Shown: positions 18,037 through 27,248, numbered from the stretch's first letter. The stretch is 56,318 nt of DNA from Actinomycetes bacterium (GCA_021820105.1 JAKAED010000005.1:1-56318); one strand, 5' to 3'. A program made the numbers and translations. Notes: a model not told the origin generated them from the letters alone.

Positions 18037-19464
18037 ATGGCAGTTCCAGCCCCCAACTCCAGCGGCTCCCATAAGCCTGAGATTAACGACGTTGCGAAAC
18101 TCCGTGCCGCACACAGTGGCATGGGGCTCGCGCTGAACCAGCGTTACCTCAACCGGCAACTGGGTCGCGTGCTCCAGACGCTCGACTTTGATCGTGAGTG
18201 GGTCCGGGGTGAGGGACCGTACCTGATCGACACCCGAGGCCAACGGTACCTCGACCTGTACGCCGGGTACGGCGTGTTCGGACTGGGGCGCAACCATCCG
18301 TTCGTGAAGGCGCAGATGCACGCGCTCCTGGACAGCGATCCGCCGAGCCTGCCGCAGCTGGGCACCTCGACTCTGGCTGGCCTGCTGGCGCAGAGCCTGG
18401 TTCAGCGCGCTCCGCGCTCGATCGACGCGGCGCTGCTGACCAGCTCCGGCACCGAGTCCGTTGAGGGCGCGCTGAAGCTCGCGCGTGCCGCCACCGGCCG
18501 CCCGCGCATCCTGTTCTGCGAGCGAGGCTTTCACGGACTCACCTACGGATCTCTGTCGGTCAACGGCAATGAGGAGTTTCGCGAGCGCTTCGGGCCGCTG
18601 CTGCCGGGCTGCGAGGCCGTGCCGTTCGGGGACATCGAGGCGCTCGAACGTGAACTGGACTCGGGTGACGTGGCGGCCTTCATCGTCGAACCGATCCAGG
18701 GCAAGGGGGTCTATGTCGCGCCCGACTGGTATCTGGCCGCCGCGCAGGAGCGCTGTCATGCCGCCGGCGCGCTGCTGATCCTGGACGAGGTGCAGACCGG
18801 CCTTGGCCGGACCGGCAGGTTCCTGGCGCTGGAGCACTGGGACGTGCAGCCGGACATGATCACCCTCTCAAAGGCGCTCTCCGGCGGATATGTGCCGGTC
18901 GGCGCGTTGCTCGCAAGCCGTGCGGTGTTTGATGCGACCTTCGACTCCATGGAGCGCAGCGTGGTCCACGGCTCAACGTTTGGTGGCAACGACTTTGCGG
19001 CCGGTGCCGGTCTGGCGAGCCTGATGGCGATCGATCAGGAGGAGCTGGTCGAGCGCGCGCGCAGACTGGGCGGGCTGCTGATGGAGCTCACGCACCCGCT
19101 GCTCGAGCGCTTTGAGATCGTGCACGACATCCGGGGTCTCGGGCTGATGTGGGGTCTCGAGCTGGGCCCCCCCTCCGGGCGTATCGGCCGGCGCGTATGG
19201 GAGGCGATCGAGCGCCGGCAGCCCGGGCTCTTCGCGCAGCTGATCACGGTGCCGCTGTTTCGCGAGCACAGGATTCTCACCCAGGTTGCCGGCCATCACA
19301 TGAACGTGATCAAGGCTCTGCCGCCGCTGACCATCCCCGAGGAGGAGTTGCGCAGGTTCGTGTCGGCACTGGAGCACGTGCTGGCTGAGGCCGAGTCGGG
19401 ATTGCTGCGCGGCTACGCGAACTTCGGTCTCGACCTGGGCCGGCGGCTGCTGTTCGCGCGCTAG
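18037..19464 (+). CDS. hpnO: class III aminotransferase HpnO (aminobacteriohopanetriol synthesis)
   Basis: This 475-residue PLP enzyme belongs to the acetylornithine/4-aminobutyrate class III family. Motifs are SSGTESVEGALKLAR, ERGFHGLTYGSLS, LILDEVQTGLGRTG with the PLP-binding Asp, and TLSKALSGGYVPVGAL with the PLP lysine. The divergent position next to shc supports assignment as HpnO, which transaminates the hopanoid side chain to aminotriol. By sequence alone it could be another class III transaminase. The start at ATG 18037 is uncertain; MGLALNQRYLNRQ at 18121 is an alternative that leaves room for a promoter. It overlaps the convergent PilZ gene by 4 bases. Confidence 0.85.
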   Translation: MAVPAPNSSGSHKPEINDVAKLRAAHSGMGLALNQRYLNRQLGRVLQTLDFDREWVRGEGPYLIDTRGQRYLDLYAGYGVFGLGRNHPFVKAQMHALLDSDPPSLPQLGTSTLAGLLAQSLVQRAPRSIDAALLTSSGTESVEGALKLARAATGRPRILFCERGFHGLTYGSLSVNGNEEFRERFGPLLPGCEAVPFGDIEALERELDSGDVAAFIVEPIQGKGVYVAPDWYLAAAQERCHAAGALLILDEVQTGLGRTGRFLALEHWDVQPDMITLSKALSGGYVPVGALLASRAVFDATFDSMERSVVHGSTFGGNDFAAGAGLASLMAIDQEELVERARRLGGLLMELTHPLLERFEIVHDIRGLGLMWGLELGPPSGRIGRRVWEAIERRQPGLFAQLITVPLFREHRILTQVAGHHMNVIKALPPLTIPEEELRRFVSALEHVLAEAESGLLRGYANFGLDLGRRLLFAR

Positions 19465-19904
19465 CGCTGCAGCCAGCCGCGCCGGCGATCAAGCGCGGCC
19501 GGACGGCGCGCCAGCAGGAGCAGCCGCTGCTGACCATGTACAAGCTCGCGCACGGCTCTTGTCTCGCTCGGTTCGAGCGCGACAAAGCGCAGCCCGGTGA
19601 AGCCGTCTCCCACCCGCACCACCTCGGCACACAGCCCAACCTCGCGCGGCTTCAGAGTCGCTCCGTAGGTGGGAATCTCAAGCCGGAACTCAACCTGAAC
19701 CCCGGGTGTGCAGGGCAACTCCCGGTCGAGTCGCAGACCCAGAACCGAGATGTCCACAAGCTCGCAGTAGAGCTCCATCGGGTCGTCCACGAAGACGGCC
19801 AGGCTCATCGCGATGCGGAACGCTTCACGACGCTGCTCCCCGGAGCGGCGCTCCTCCAATTCGACCCCGTACGGATTCGGGGTTCCTTCTGAGCCGGGTT
19901 CCAT
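19461..19904 (-). CDS. PilZ-domain protein, putative c-di-GMP receptor
   Basis: This protein of about 147 residues has a single PilZ domain. The c-di-GMP-binding motifs are the arginine cluster RREAFR (about 24-29) and DISVLGLRL (the D/NxSxxG motif). FTGLRFVAL near the end is typical of the closing strand. The ATG at 19904 is chosen because the frame upstream lacks domain character. It converges on hpnO with a 4-base overlap, so it is probably an independent transcript, divergent from the LLM oxidoreductase. With the EAL protein at 1-3 kb it indicates c-di-GMP signalling in the organism. Confidence 0.85.
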   Translation of the reverse strand: MEPGSEGTPNPYGVELEERRSGEQRREAFRIAMSLAVFVDDPMELYCELVDISVLGLRLDRELPCTPGVQVEFRLEIPTYGATLKPREVGLCAEVVRVGDGFTGLRFVALEPSETRAVRELVHGQQRLLLLARRPAALDRRRGWLQR

Positions 19905-20050
19905 CAGGTCATCTGTCTCGATCTTGGGCAACCGCTGCAGGATCGCGCATTCTGGACCGCACCGCCACCTGCGCAACGCCGAACCCATTCCCCCCATGTG
20001 TCGGGACCGCCCCGCCAATGTGCCGCGAAGTTCGTTAGCTTCGCCTGCAC

Positions 20051-20941
20051 ATGACCAATTGGGGGGTATTGCTGCCGACGTTCGATCCGCTGCGCCTGGG
20101 CGAACCCTTTGTGGTGTCGGAGGCAGCGAAACTGGCTGAAGCTTCGGGTTTTGACTCGATCTGGGCCGGCGATCACCTCAAGTGCCCGGCGCCCGTGCTG
20201 GATGCGACCAGCTGTCTGGCGGTGGCCGCCGCCGTCACACAGCGTGCAGCGCTTGGGTTCAGCGTGATGCTGCTGGGCCTGCGCCCGCTGGCCTGGACCG
20301 CCAAGCAGCTGGCGACACTGCAGCACGTCTCGAACAACCGCATACGCCTGGGCGTCGGAGTTGGCGGTGAATTTCCGCAGGAGTATGCGGCCGCGGAGGT
20401 TAGTCTCAGCCACCGCGGAGCCCGCCTGGACCGGGCCCTGACGCTGCTCCCCCAGTTCCTGCAGTCCGGCACCGAGCACTCACTGGAACCGTCCGCGCCG
20501 ATGCCTCCCGTCCTGATCGGCGGGCGCAGCGACCGCGCCCTTGAGCGCGCGGCGCAGTTTGGCGACGCGTGGCTGCCGATGTGGATCTCGCCTGAGACAC
20601 TCGCTCAGCGGAGCGAGCGTCTGTCAGCGCTTGCCGAGCAACACGCGCGCCCCACGCCGCGGCTCTCCCTGCTGGTGCTGGCACACGTCGACGAGGATCC
20701 GCAACACGCCCGTGCGCAGGCCGACCAGCATCTGCGCGGCCAGTATGGGATGGCACTTGACCGCGTTGAGCGCTGGACGGCGTTCGGCGGGGAGGAACAG
20801 GTTGCGGAGTTCCTCGAGCCATACACGCGCGTCGGTGTGAGCGAGGTGTTGCTCCTGCCGCTCGGCGCGCGCCCGCTCGAGCAGATTGAGCGGCTGGCAG
20901 CAGCCACCCGCAGAATCGGATCACTCAGTGATGTGCGCTGA
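20051..20941 (+). CDS. LLM-class (F420-dependent type) flavin oxidoreductase
   Basis: This 296-residue protein has the luciferase-like monooxygenase TIM barrel. Seen are WGVLLPTFDP at the N-terminus, AEASGFDSIWAGDHL, RIRLGVGVGGEFPQEY and VLIGGRSDRALERAAQFGDAW. The last is the cofactor-binding GG motif usual in F420-using actinobacterial members. The substrate is not readable. No ribosome binding site precedes the ATG, so a leaderless message is possible. It is followed after 18 bases by the acyl-CoA ligase, probably in one operon. Confidence 0.87.
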   Translation: MTNWGVLLPTFDPLRLGEPFVVSEAAKLAEASGFDSIWAGDHLKCPAPVLDATSCLAVAAAVTQRAALGFSVMLLGLRPLAWTAKQLATLQHVSNNRIRLGVGVGGEFPQEYAAAEVSLSHRGARLDRALTLLPQFLQSGTEHSLEPSAPMPPVLIGGRSDRALERAAQFGDAWLPMWISPETLAQRSERLSALAEQHARPTPRLSLLVLAHVDEDPQHARAQADQHLRGQYGMALDRVERWTAFGGEEQVAEFLEPYTRVGVSEVLLLPLGARPLEQIERLAAATRRIGSLSDVR

Positions 20942-20959
20942 GTCCCAGGAGGAGTGCAC

Positions 20960-22627
20960 TTGACCAGCAGCATCCAACACTACCGCTACGACCCGGAGCA
21001 GTTCCGCCGCGTCTTTGAGCATGACTTCGGCTACGTCGCCGGTGTCCGACGCAACAGCCATCGCTTCGCCTCGCATCGAGCGCTGCATGATCCTGTCAGC
21101 GGTCGCAGCTGGACCTACGCAGAGCTCTGGGAGGACACCGGCGCGCTAACCGCCGGGCTCTACGAGCGGGGCGTGCGCGCTGATGACGTCGTGGTCTTTG
21201 ATCTCTTCAACGGCCCGGAGTTCGCCCTGACGTGGATCGCGCTGCAGCGTCTTGGTGCGGTGGCCGCGCCGATCAACTTCAGGCTCGCCCCCGGCGAGAT
21301 CGCACACGTCCTGGATGACAGCCGGCCCAAGGTGTTCATCCTCGACGCTAGCCTCTCCAGTGTCTGCGCAGAGGCCCTCTGGCTGGCGGACCATCAGCCG
21401 TCGCTGGTGGTCGGCGTCGACCACGAGGATTGGAGCAGGCCGGTTGCAGCCGCACTCCCGTTTGCCGAACTGTTCGCAGGTCCAGACGCTGAGATGCCAC
21501 CGGAGCCTGGTCGCTCGATCTACGCAGAGACCACCCGTCTCTACACGTCCGGCACCACCGGCCTACCCAAGGGCGTATCGCTTCCCGATGTCGTGGAGGT
21601 CCTCTCCGCCCACGACGTGATCATGCATTTCCCGCTCACCCCCCAGGACCGAACGCTGAACATGACGCCGTGGTTTCATCGCGGCGGGCTCTACTCAGGT
21701 GGCCCAAACCCGGTGTTCTACGTGGGCGCAGAGGCCGTACCGATGCGCAGCTTCGACGCGGCCACCGTGCTGGATTGGGTTCAGGAGCATCGACTCACCT
21801 TCCTGATCGGCGCGCCGACCAACCTGGCGATGTTGAGCGCGGAGCAGCAGGCGAACCCACGCGATCTCTCCAGCCTCCACGGGATCGTGACGATGGGCTC
21901 GCCACTGGATCGCGAGGCGTGCCTGCGCTACCAGGAGCTGCTGACTCCCAGGATCTTCAACGGTTACGGGACCACGGAGGCCTTCTGGAACACGTTCCTG
22001 CGGCCGACGGACCTGCCGCAGCACGCCGGGTCGGCGGGACGCGCGTGTACCGATGACGATGTGGCGGTGGTCAAGGTCTATGAGGACCGCTTTGCCGATC
22101 CGCATGAGCTCGTGGCGCGTGATGGCGAGGAGGTGGGCGAGGTGATCGTCCGCTCGGTCAAGTCCGGTTACGCGTATGTCAACAACCATGAGGAGCAGGT
22201 GACGCGCTTCCGGGATGGTTGGCTCTACATCGGCGACCTGGCCACCTGGGATGCGGATGGTTACGTGACGATCGTCGGCCGCAAGGATGACATGATCATC
22301 ACGGGCGGTGAGAACGTCCACCCCACCCAGGTCGAGGCGGTCCTGAACGAGCACCCGGGTGTCACCGATTCTGTGGTCGTGGGCCTGCCGGACGAGCGCT
22401 GGGGCGAGCTCGTGGTCGCGTACGTGATCCCGACCGGGGAGGGACTCGACGCGCACGAACTGGAGCGCCACACACGGGCGCACCCGATGCTCGCGGACTA
22501 CAAGCGGCCGCGCGCATACCGCTTCATCGACCAGATCCCGCTCACGGCCACCGGCAAGAAGCTCCACTACAAGCTGCGCGAGCAGGTCCGCGAGGACGCG
22601 GCCGCCGGCCTCCTGGAGCGTCCGTGA
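20960..22627 (+). CDS. AMP-dependent acyl-CoA ligase / synthetase
   Basis: This adenylate-forming enzyme of about 555 residues has the P-loop-like LYTSGTTGLPKGV, the GYGTTEAFWN motif, YIGDLATWDADGYVTIVGR with the hinge, GGENVHPTQVE, and TGKKLHYKLR with the catalytic lysine. It activates a carboxylic acid as acyl-AMP and then acyl-CoA; chain specificity is unknown. TTG 20960 is preferred because AGGAGGAG lies about 6 bases upstream; GTG 20954 would overlap that ribosome binding site. Its stop overlaps the ketosynthase start (GTGA), so the two are translationally coupled. Confidence 0.9.
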   Translation: MTSSIQHYRYDPEQFRRVFEHDFGYVAGVRRNSHRFASHRALHDPVSGRSWTYAELWEDTGALTAGLYERGVRADDVVVFDLFNGPEFALTWIALQRLGAVAAPINFRLAPGEIAHVLDDSRPKVFILDASLSSVCAEALWLADHQPSLVVGVDHEDWSRPVAAALPFAELFAGPDAEMPPEPGRSIYAETTRLYTSGTTGLPKGVSLPDVVEVLSAHDVIMHFPLTPQDRTLNMTPWFHRGGLYSGGPNPVFYVGAEAVPMRSFDAATVLDWVQEHRLTFLIGAPTNLAMLSAEQQANPRDLSSLHGIVTMGSPLDREACLRYQELLTPRIFNGYGTTEAFWNTFLRPTDLPQHAGSAGRACTDDDVAVVKVYEDRFADPHELVARDGEEVGEVIVRSVKSGYAYVNNHEEQVTRFRDGWLYIGDLATWDADGYVTIVGRKDDMIITGGENVHPTQVEAVLNEHPGVTDSVVVGLPDERWGELVVAYVIPTGEGLDAHELERHTRAHPMLADYKRPRAYRFIDQIPLTATGKKLHYKLREQVREDAAAGLLERP

Positions 22628-23895
22628 CCACCGGCCCCACACGGAGCGACGACCCGGTGATCACCGGGATCGGCGCCGTCACCCCGCTCGGCCATGACGT
22701 GCAGAGCAGCTGGCAGGGACTGATCGCAGGCGTCTCGGGCGTCGACCGCATCACGCACTTCGACCCATCCGCGCTGCCGACGCAGATCGCCGCCGAGGTC
22801 AAGGGATTTGATGCGGAGGCGCTGCTGGGGATCAAGCGTGCCCGACGCTCCGCCCGCTACTCACAGTTGGCGATAGTCGCCGCTCGAGAGGCCTTTGCCG
22901 ACGCAGGACTGCAGCCCGGCGCGGGGGTCGAATCGGTCGCGGACTACGAGCGAGTGGGTGTTGTGGTGAACACCGCGGTGACTGGTATTCCGGAGACGGA
23001 GGCCAACATCGTCGGCCTGATCAACGAGGGAACGCGCGGCGTCAGCCCCTACTACGTGCCCGCGATGATCCCGAACATGCCGGCCTGCGAAGTCGCGATC
23101 GAACTGGGTCTGCATGGCCCGGTGACCGCCAGTGCGCTCGCCTGCGCCAGCGGCAACGCGGCCCTGCTCGAGGCCCGGCGCCTGATTCTGAGCGGCGAGG
23201 CGGATGTGGTGGTGGCCGGCGGCACGGACGCCGGCATCACGCCCGTGATGTTCGCCGGGCTGTCGAACATGGGGGCGCTGTCCGCCCGCAACGACGAGCC
23301 TCAGCGCGCGAGCCGGCCGTTCTCCGCCGACCGGGATGGCTTCGTCTACGGCGAGGGCTCGGTGCTGTTCGTGATCGAGTCAGCTGAACATGCACGCGAG
23401 CGCGGTGCTCGCCCATATGCGCGGTTGGCGGGTGGAGCGTTGACGACCGACGCCTTCCACATCAGCCATCCGGACCCGACCGGGCGTCAGCCACGCCGGG
23501 CGATGCGCCTGGCGCTCGAGCGCACCGGGACCGATCCCTCTGAGGTCGACTACATCTGCGCTCACGGCACGGCCACGCGCATCAACGATGCCGTGGAGAC
23601 CAGCGCCATCCGCGATGTCTTTGGCGCAGCCGCCGACGAGCTGCTCGTGAGCTCACCCAAATCCATGGTCGGTCACATGATCGGGGCCGCGGGAGCACTC
23701 TCCGCGATGGTCTGCGTGCTGGCGATGCGGGACGGTGTTGTGCCACCGACGATCAACTTGGAGACCCCCGACCCGGCCTGCGATCTGGACTACGTGCCGC
23801 TCGAGGCGCGCGAGGCGCAGGTACGGACCGCGGTGGTCAACGCCTTTGGGTTCGGCGGTCAGAACTGCGTAGCGGTGCTGAAGGCGGTCGACTAG
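22624..23895 (+). CDS. beta-ketoacyl synthase (FabF/KAS II type)
   Basis: This 423-residue condensing enzyme has the thiolase fold. The catalytic triad is in place: Cys in ALACASGNAALL, His in CAHGTATRIND, and His in KSMVGHMIGAAG. NAFGFGGQN is the C-terminal glycine motif. It elongates acyl chains with malonyl-ACP. It is coupled by a 4-base overlap to the acyl-CoA ligase and followed by a hairpin. No ACP or malonyltransferase gene is adjacent, so it may serve a dedicated lipid or small-molecule route rather than bulk fatty acid synthesis. This is inference. Confidence 0.92.
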   Translation: MTTGPTRSDDPVITGIGAVTPLGHDVQSSWQGLIAGVSGVDRITHFDPSALPTQIAAEVKGFDAEALLGIKRARRSARYSQLAIVAAREAFADAGLQPGAGVESVADYERVGVVVNTAVTGIPETEANIVGLINEGTRGVSPYYVPAMIPNMPACEVAIELGLHGPVTASALACASGNAALLEARRLILSGEADVVVAGGTDAGITPVMFAGLSNMGALSARNDEPQRASRPFSADRDGFVYGEGSVLFVIESAEHARERGARPYARLAGGALTTDAFHISHPDPTGRQPRRAMRLALERTGTDPSEVDYICAHGTATRINDAVETSAIRDVFGAAADELLVSSPKSMVGHMIGAAGALSAMVCVLAMRDGVVPPTINLETPDPACDLDYVPLEAREAQVRTAVVNAFGFGGQNCVAVLKAVD

Positions 23896-23907
23896 CGCCG
23901 CCGCTCC

Positions 23908-23933
23908 GGGGGTGGCCCCGCTTGGCCACCCCC
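23908..23933 (+). terminator. hairpin terminator after the ketosynthase gene
   Basis: GGGGGTGGCC, loop CCGCTT, GGCCACCCCC forms a perfect 10-bp stem starting 12 bases after the ketosynthase stop. There is no T-run, as is common in high-GC actinobacteria. Confidence 0.75.
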
Positions 23934-24007
23934 GTCGAGTGACCGCCCCGCCGACGGGAGCAAGGCCCTACGATTCGCCCGATCATCCAATTACCAGCGG
24001 AGCAGCG

Positions 24008-24208
24008 ATGAACGAACTCGTGGGGCTTCAGGGCACCGTCACGAACCCCACACGCGGTGCCGACGGACCTGGTGAGGTGGAGCTTCCGCTGATGGGAGTC
24101 TTCATCGCATATTCGGACGAGGCGTTGGCGCGCGGCACCGCGGTTGTCGTCTACGAGGAGATGGGTGCGCGACGGCTCCGTGTGGCCCCGATTCGAGAGG
24201 TGAACTGA
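24008..24208 (+). CDS. small NfeD-like OB-fold protein, flotillin partner
   Basis: This 66-residue protein begins at ATG 24008 (MNELVGLQGTV). It resembles the C-terminal OB-fold of NfeD (LQGTV start, beta strands, GTAVVVYEEMGARRLRVAP). NfeD proteins are routinely paired with SPFH/flotillin genes and contribute to membrane microdomains. The stop overlaps the flotillin start by one base (TGATG), supporting coupled translation. A GGAGCAGCG sequence precedes the ATG. There is no membrane segment. Similarity is by pattern and context, not a definitive domain match. Confidence 0.72.
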   Translation: MNELVGLQGTVTNPTRGADGPGEVELPLMGVFIAYSDEALARGTAVVVYEEMGARRLRVAPIREVN

Positions 24209-25374
24209 TGCTGGGAATCAGAATTCCGCGCGCCGATGAGGCGATGCTGATCAGCGGCGGACGCAGCGGGGGCACTGACGGGACCCCGTTCAGAGTCGTG
24301 ATCGGCCACCGCGCGTTTGTGACGCCGTTTCTCCGCAGCGCCGCCTTCCTCACGCTGCGCATGCAGGAGGCGACCGTGCAGGAGACCTGCCAGACGATCC
24401 AGGGGATCACCGTGAACCTCTCGGCGGTCGGTGCCTTCAAGGTCGGCGAGGACACCCAGAGCATCGTCTCCGCCGCCCAACGCTTCCTCAGCGACCAACG
24501 ACAGATGCCGGCGCTGGTCGGCCAGATCTTCGCGGGGCATCTGCGTGGGATCGTCGGCGCAATGACCGTCGAGGAGATCATCCGCGAGCGCCAGAAGCTC
24601 GCCCATGAGGTGCTGGACGCTTCCAAGGAGGAGCTTGCCCACATCGGCTTGGTCGTTGACAGCTTCCAGATCCAGTCGATTGATGATGCGGGCAGCGGTT
24701 ACATCAACGCACTGGCCGCTCCGCACAACGCAGAGGTCCAGAAGCAGGCGGCGATCGCCCAGGCGCAGGCCGATCAGGCGGCCGTGGAGGCACAGCAGAA
24801 GTCGGCACAGGCGCAGGCCCAGTATCGCCAGCAGACGGCGGAGGTGGAGGCGGCGGCCCAGGCCAAGATCAACATCGCCCAGGCCAACGCCGAGGCCGAG
24901 ACGGTCGCCGCCCAGCAGGAGTCAGAGCGACGCCAGGCCGAGGCGCGCAAGAGTGCGATCGAGGCACAGACCATCCTGGCCGAGGAACAGGCGGCGCTCA
25001 CGGCCAAGCAACTGGAGACGTCCCAGATCAAGCCCGCCGAAGCTCAGGCCAAGATCGTGAAGCTGCAGGCGGAGGCTGAGGCCGACGCAATGCGCACCAA
25101 GGCCGCCGCCGCGGCCGCCAATGACCGCATCGCGCTTGACCTGCGCTGGCTCGAGATCATGCCTGAGGTCATGGACAAGATCGCTGAGGCCTTTGCCGAT
25201 TCCAATGTGACGGTGCTGAATGGCGCCGATGGCCTCAACGAGCTGATGTCCGGCCTGGTCACGCAGGCGGTCGCGGTGTACAACACCGCCAAGCGCATGA
25301 ACGTTGAGGGCATGCCGCCCGCGCCTGAGTCCACACGAGGCGAACCTGGGCCGGGCTCCGCGACCTCCGACTGA
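24208..25374 (+). CDS. flotillin / SPFH (band 7) protein
   Basis: This 388-residue protein has an SPFH domain at about 10-165 (VVIGHRAFVTPF, LRMQEATVQE, RGIVGAMTVEEIIRERQKLA, LVVDSFQIQSIDD). A long Ala/Gln/Glu-rich coiled coil follows at about 170-320, then a C-terminal segment RIALDLRWLEIMPEVMDKIAEA typical of flotillins. Such proteins assemble into lipid-microdomain scaffolds. There is no N-terminal transmembrane helix, so attachment may depend on a hairpin, lipid or partner. The NfeD-like gene lies directly upstream and a strong hairpin follows. Hopanoids are lipid-ordering agents, so the neighbourhood may matter, but no direct link is shown. Confidence 0.93.
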   Translation: MLGIRIPRADEAMLISGGRSGGTDGTPFRVVIGHRAFVTPFLRSAAFLTLRMQEATVQETCQTIQGITVNLSAVGAFKVGEDTQSIVSAAQRFLSDQRQMPALVGQIFAGHLRGIVGAMTVEEIIRERQKLAHEVLDASKEELAHIGLVVDSFQIQSIDDAGSGYINALAAPHNAEVQKQAAIAQAQADQAAVEAQQKSAQAQAQYRQQTAEVEAAAQAKINIAQANAEAETVAAQQESERRQAEARKSAIEAQTILAEEQAALTAKQLETSQIKPAEAQAKIVKLQAEAEADAMRTKAAAAAANDRIALDLRWLEIMPEVMDKIAEAFADSNVTVLNGADGLNELMSGLVTQAVAVYNTAKRMNVEGMPPAPESTRGEPGPGSATSD

Positions 25375-25398
25375 CGCGCTGCCACCGCTTAACGCGCT

Positions 25399-25425
25399 GC
25401 GCCCGCGCCGGTTAGGCGCGGGCGC
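25399..25425 (+). terminator. hairpin terminator between convergent flotillin and membrane-protein genes
   Basis: GCGCCCGCGCC, loop GGTTA, GGCGCGGGCGC is a perfect 11-bp stem located 24 bases after the flotillin stop. It may act on both strands. Confidence 0.75.
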
Positions 25426-25512
25426 TTCGGGGTGTGACGGAGGACCCCGGCGCTCCGTCCCGCGGCCCCAAGCTCCGGTCCAGAGTCGGGGCCGCGAGTC
25501 GAAGATTGTCTG

Positions 25513-26178
25513 TCAGGAGACGTGCTCCTTGGGCTGGTCGGCCGGCTTCTTGAGCTGGTCGAACAGCCGCTCCTCAGCGCTGACCCGAGAGGCGTGGCGG
25601 AAGCCGAGGAGGGTGAGGATCAGCATGACCGCGGCGCCGACGAAGGAGGCGATCGCGCCCCAGACCATGACGGTGCCGATGGTGCCGAAGCCGTAGGCCT
25701 CAAGCAGCATCCCGCGGAGTGTGGTGCCCATGAAGGAGGTCTGCTTCAGACCGTCCAGCTGTGTGGCCTGTGCGCTGCCCGGCTTGGCTGTCATGGCGGC
25801 GGCGCTGATCTGTGAATAGACACCGTGGTACGGCATCGCGTACAGGTGCTGACCCAGGAAGTCATTTGCGTAGATCTGCGCTTCGTGGCCGGTCAGAACC
25901 TGCTTGCCGGCAAACGGCTCGAGCGCGGGAATCATCAGCTTGGCGTTGGGGAACTCCTGGTCGGTGACGGCCTTCTGGCCACCCTTGGCGTACTGCGCCT
26001 TGACCGCGTTGATCTCCGTCTGCGACGGGAAGTAGATCTTCTGCTGCGCGAGCTGATCGTGAACGTTGCTGTTGGCGAAGCTGGTGCCCCACGTCAGCAG
26101 TCCACCGGCGACCAGCAGAATGACAACCAGTGCCGCACCGACGCCCGATGCGAGCTTGTCAAAAACCTTGCGTTGCAT
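25513..26178 (-). CDS. membrane protein of unknown function with two TM segments
   Basis: This 221-residue protein has one hydrophobic segment at about 12-34 (ALVVILLVAGGLLTW) and a second at about 173-196 (VMVWGAIASFVGAAVMLILTL). They flank an extracytoplasmic region with GLKQTSFMGTTLRGMLLEAYGF at its end, and a charged cytoplasmic tail closes the protein (SAEERLFDQLKKPADQPKEH). I do not recognise the family. The ATG at 26178 is supported by AAAGGAGGAA upstream. It is transcribed alone and converges on the flotillin gene across a hairpin. Confidence 0.8.
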   Translation of the reverse strand: MQRKVFDKLASGVGAALVVILLVAGGLLTWGTSFANSNVHDQLAQQKIYFPSQTEINAVKAQYAKGGQKAVTDQEFPNAKLMIPALEPFAGKQVLTGHEAQIYANDFLGQHLYAMPYHGVYSQISAAAMTAKPGSAQATQLDGLKQTSFMGTTLRGMLLEAYGFGTIGTVMVWGAIASFVGAAVMLILTLLGFRHASRVSAEERLFDQLKKPADQPKEHVS

Positions 26179-26361
26179 TCCGGGTTCCTCCTTTTGTTCG
26201 GGGCCTTCAGTCCTCCGGTATGCATGTATATGGTCGTCGCCCGTGGTTCCCCGGGGATCAGGGGCGGGCCGCTCGATGCCGTGGCGCCCCACCCCCAGCC
26301 AGGCGGTAGTTGCGGGAGACTCAGCTAAGTAGTTCCGCGCACCTGACGCAGGAGTGCTGTC

Positions 26362-27171
26362 TCAGCCGGCCGCGCGAGCGACCATCAGATGCGTCGTGTA
26401 GTGCAGCTCGAGCTGGCCGCCGTGGGCGTCGATCACGGCGGTGACTCCTTCAAAGAGCCGGCTGCGAACATCCGGGTCAAGCGCCAGATGATCGCCATAG
26501 GTTCCGAGCAGCGACGTGTAGTCGGCAGCGTCCAGGCGCTGCGACCAGCGATACTCCGCGCCGCGGAAGTCATTGAAGGCAGAGGGATCGTGCACGTCGG
26601 CGACCCAGTCGCGCAGGAACGCCGCGTTCTCGATCTCCGTGTCGGCCATCGGACCCATCTGCGTGAGGTCGGCGCCACTGTTGGCATAGACGACGTCCAA
26701 CTCCTGACGCAAGTCGGTTCGACGCCAATGTGGCACGTGCCAGAACGCGGCCACGGTGCCGCCTGGGCGCAGCGCCTCTGAAACGCGTTGCCACCGCACC
26801 ACGGGCGTGAGCCAGTGCCATGAGGTGGCCGCGAACACGAGGTCATAGGCGCCGGGCTGGATCACAGCTGACTCCAGGTCCGCGGTCTCAACGGTCACGT
26901 CCAGGTCGGTTCCGTCGAACCGCTCCCGGATCAGATCGGCCATCGCAGGCCCCGGCTCGACCGCATGCACGCCAATCCCCCGCCAGGCGAACTGGAGCGT
27001 CGCCTGGCCGGTCCCGGCGCCGATCTCAAGCGCGCGCGCACCCTCGTGCACGCCCGCATAGGTCAGCACCGTGTGGATCAACTGCTCCGGATAGGCAGGG
27101 CGCGCGTCGTCGTATTGGAGGGCAACGGCGTCAAAGGTCGTCCGGCGGTCTGTGAAGTCGGCTGTGCTCAT
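26362..27171 (-). CDS. class I SAM-dependent methyltransferase
   Basis: This 269-residue protein has SAM motif I as ALEIGAGTGQATLQF (about 44-58), the acidic loop VHAVEPGPAM, and VFAATSWHWLTPVVRW (motif IV with post-motif), which is characteristic of a broad methyltransferase type 11/25 group. The substrate is unknown. It begins at ATG 27171 with GAGGAGCCC just upstream. It follows the Lrp regulator on the same strand after a gap of 77 bases. Confidence 0.85.
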   Translation of the reverse strand: MSTADFTDRRTTFDAVALQYDDARPAYPEQLIHTVLTYAGVHEGARALEIGAGTGQATLQFAWRGIGVHAVEPGPAMADLIRERFDGTDLDVTVETADLESAVIQPGAYDLVFAATSWHWLTPVVRWQRVSEALRPGGTVAAFWHVPHWRRTDLRQELDVVYANSGADLTQMGPMADTEIENAAFLRDWVADVHDPSAFNDFRGAEYRWSQRLDAADYTSLLGTYGDHLALDPDVRSRLFEGVTAVIDAHGGQLELHYTTHLMVARAAG

Positions 27172-27248
27172 CGGGCTCCTCTCTGTGCCCGATTAGTCGG
27201 CAGCTCTGTCAGAACCTGAACCGCCACGGGCGCACGGTGAGGCCGCGC

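Noticed and set aside
16145-18136. 663-residue open frame on the plus strand opposite shc
   Set aside because: It is fully antisense to the well-supported squalene-hopene cyclase gene, is rich in Arg, Pro and His without any domain, and reflects third-position GC bias.
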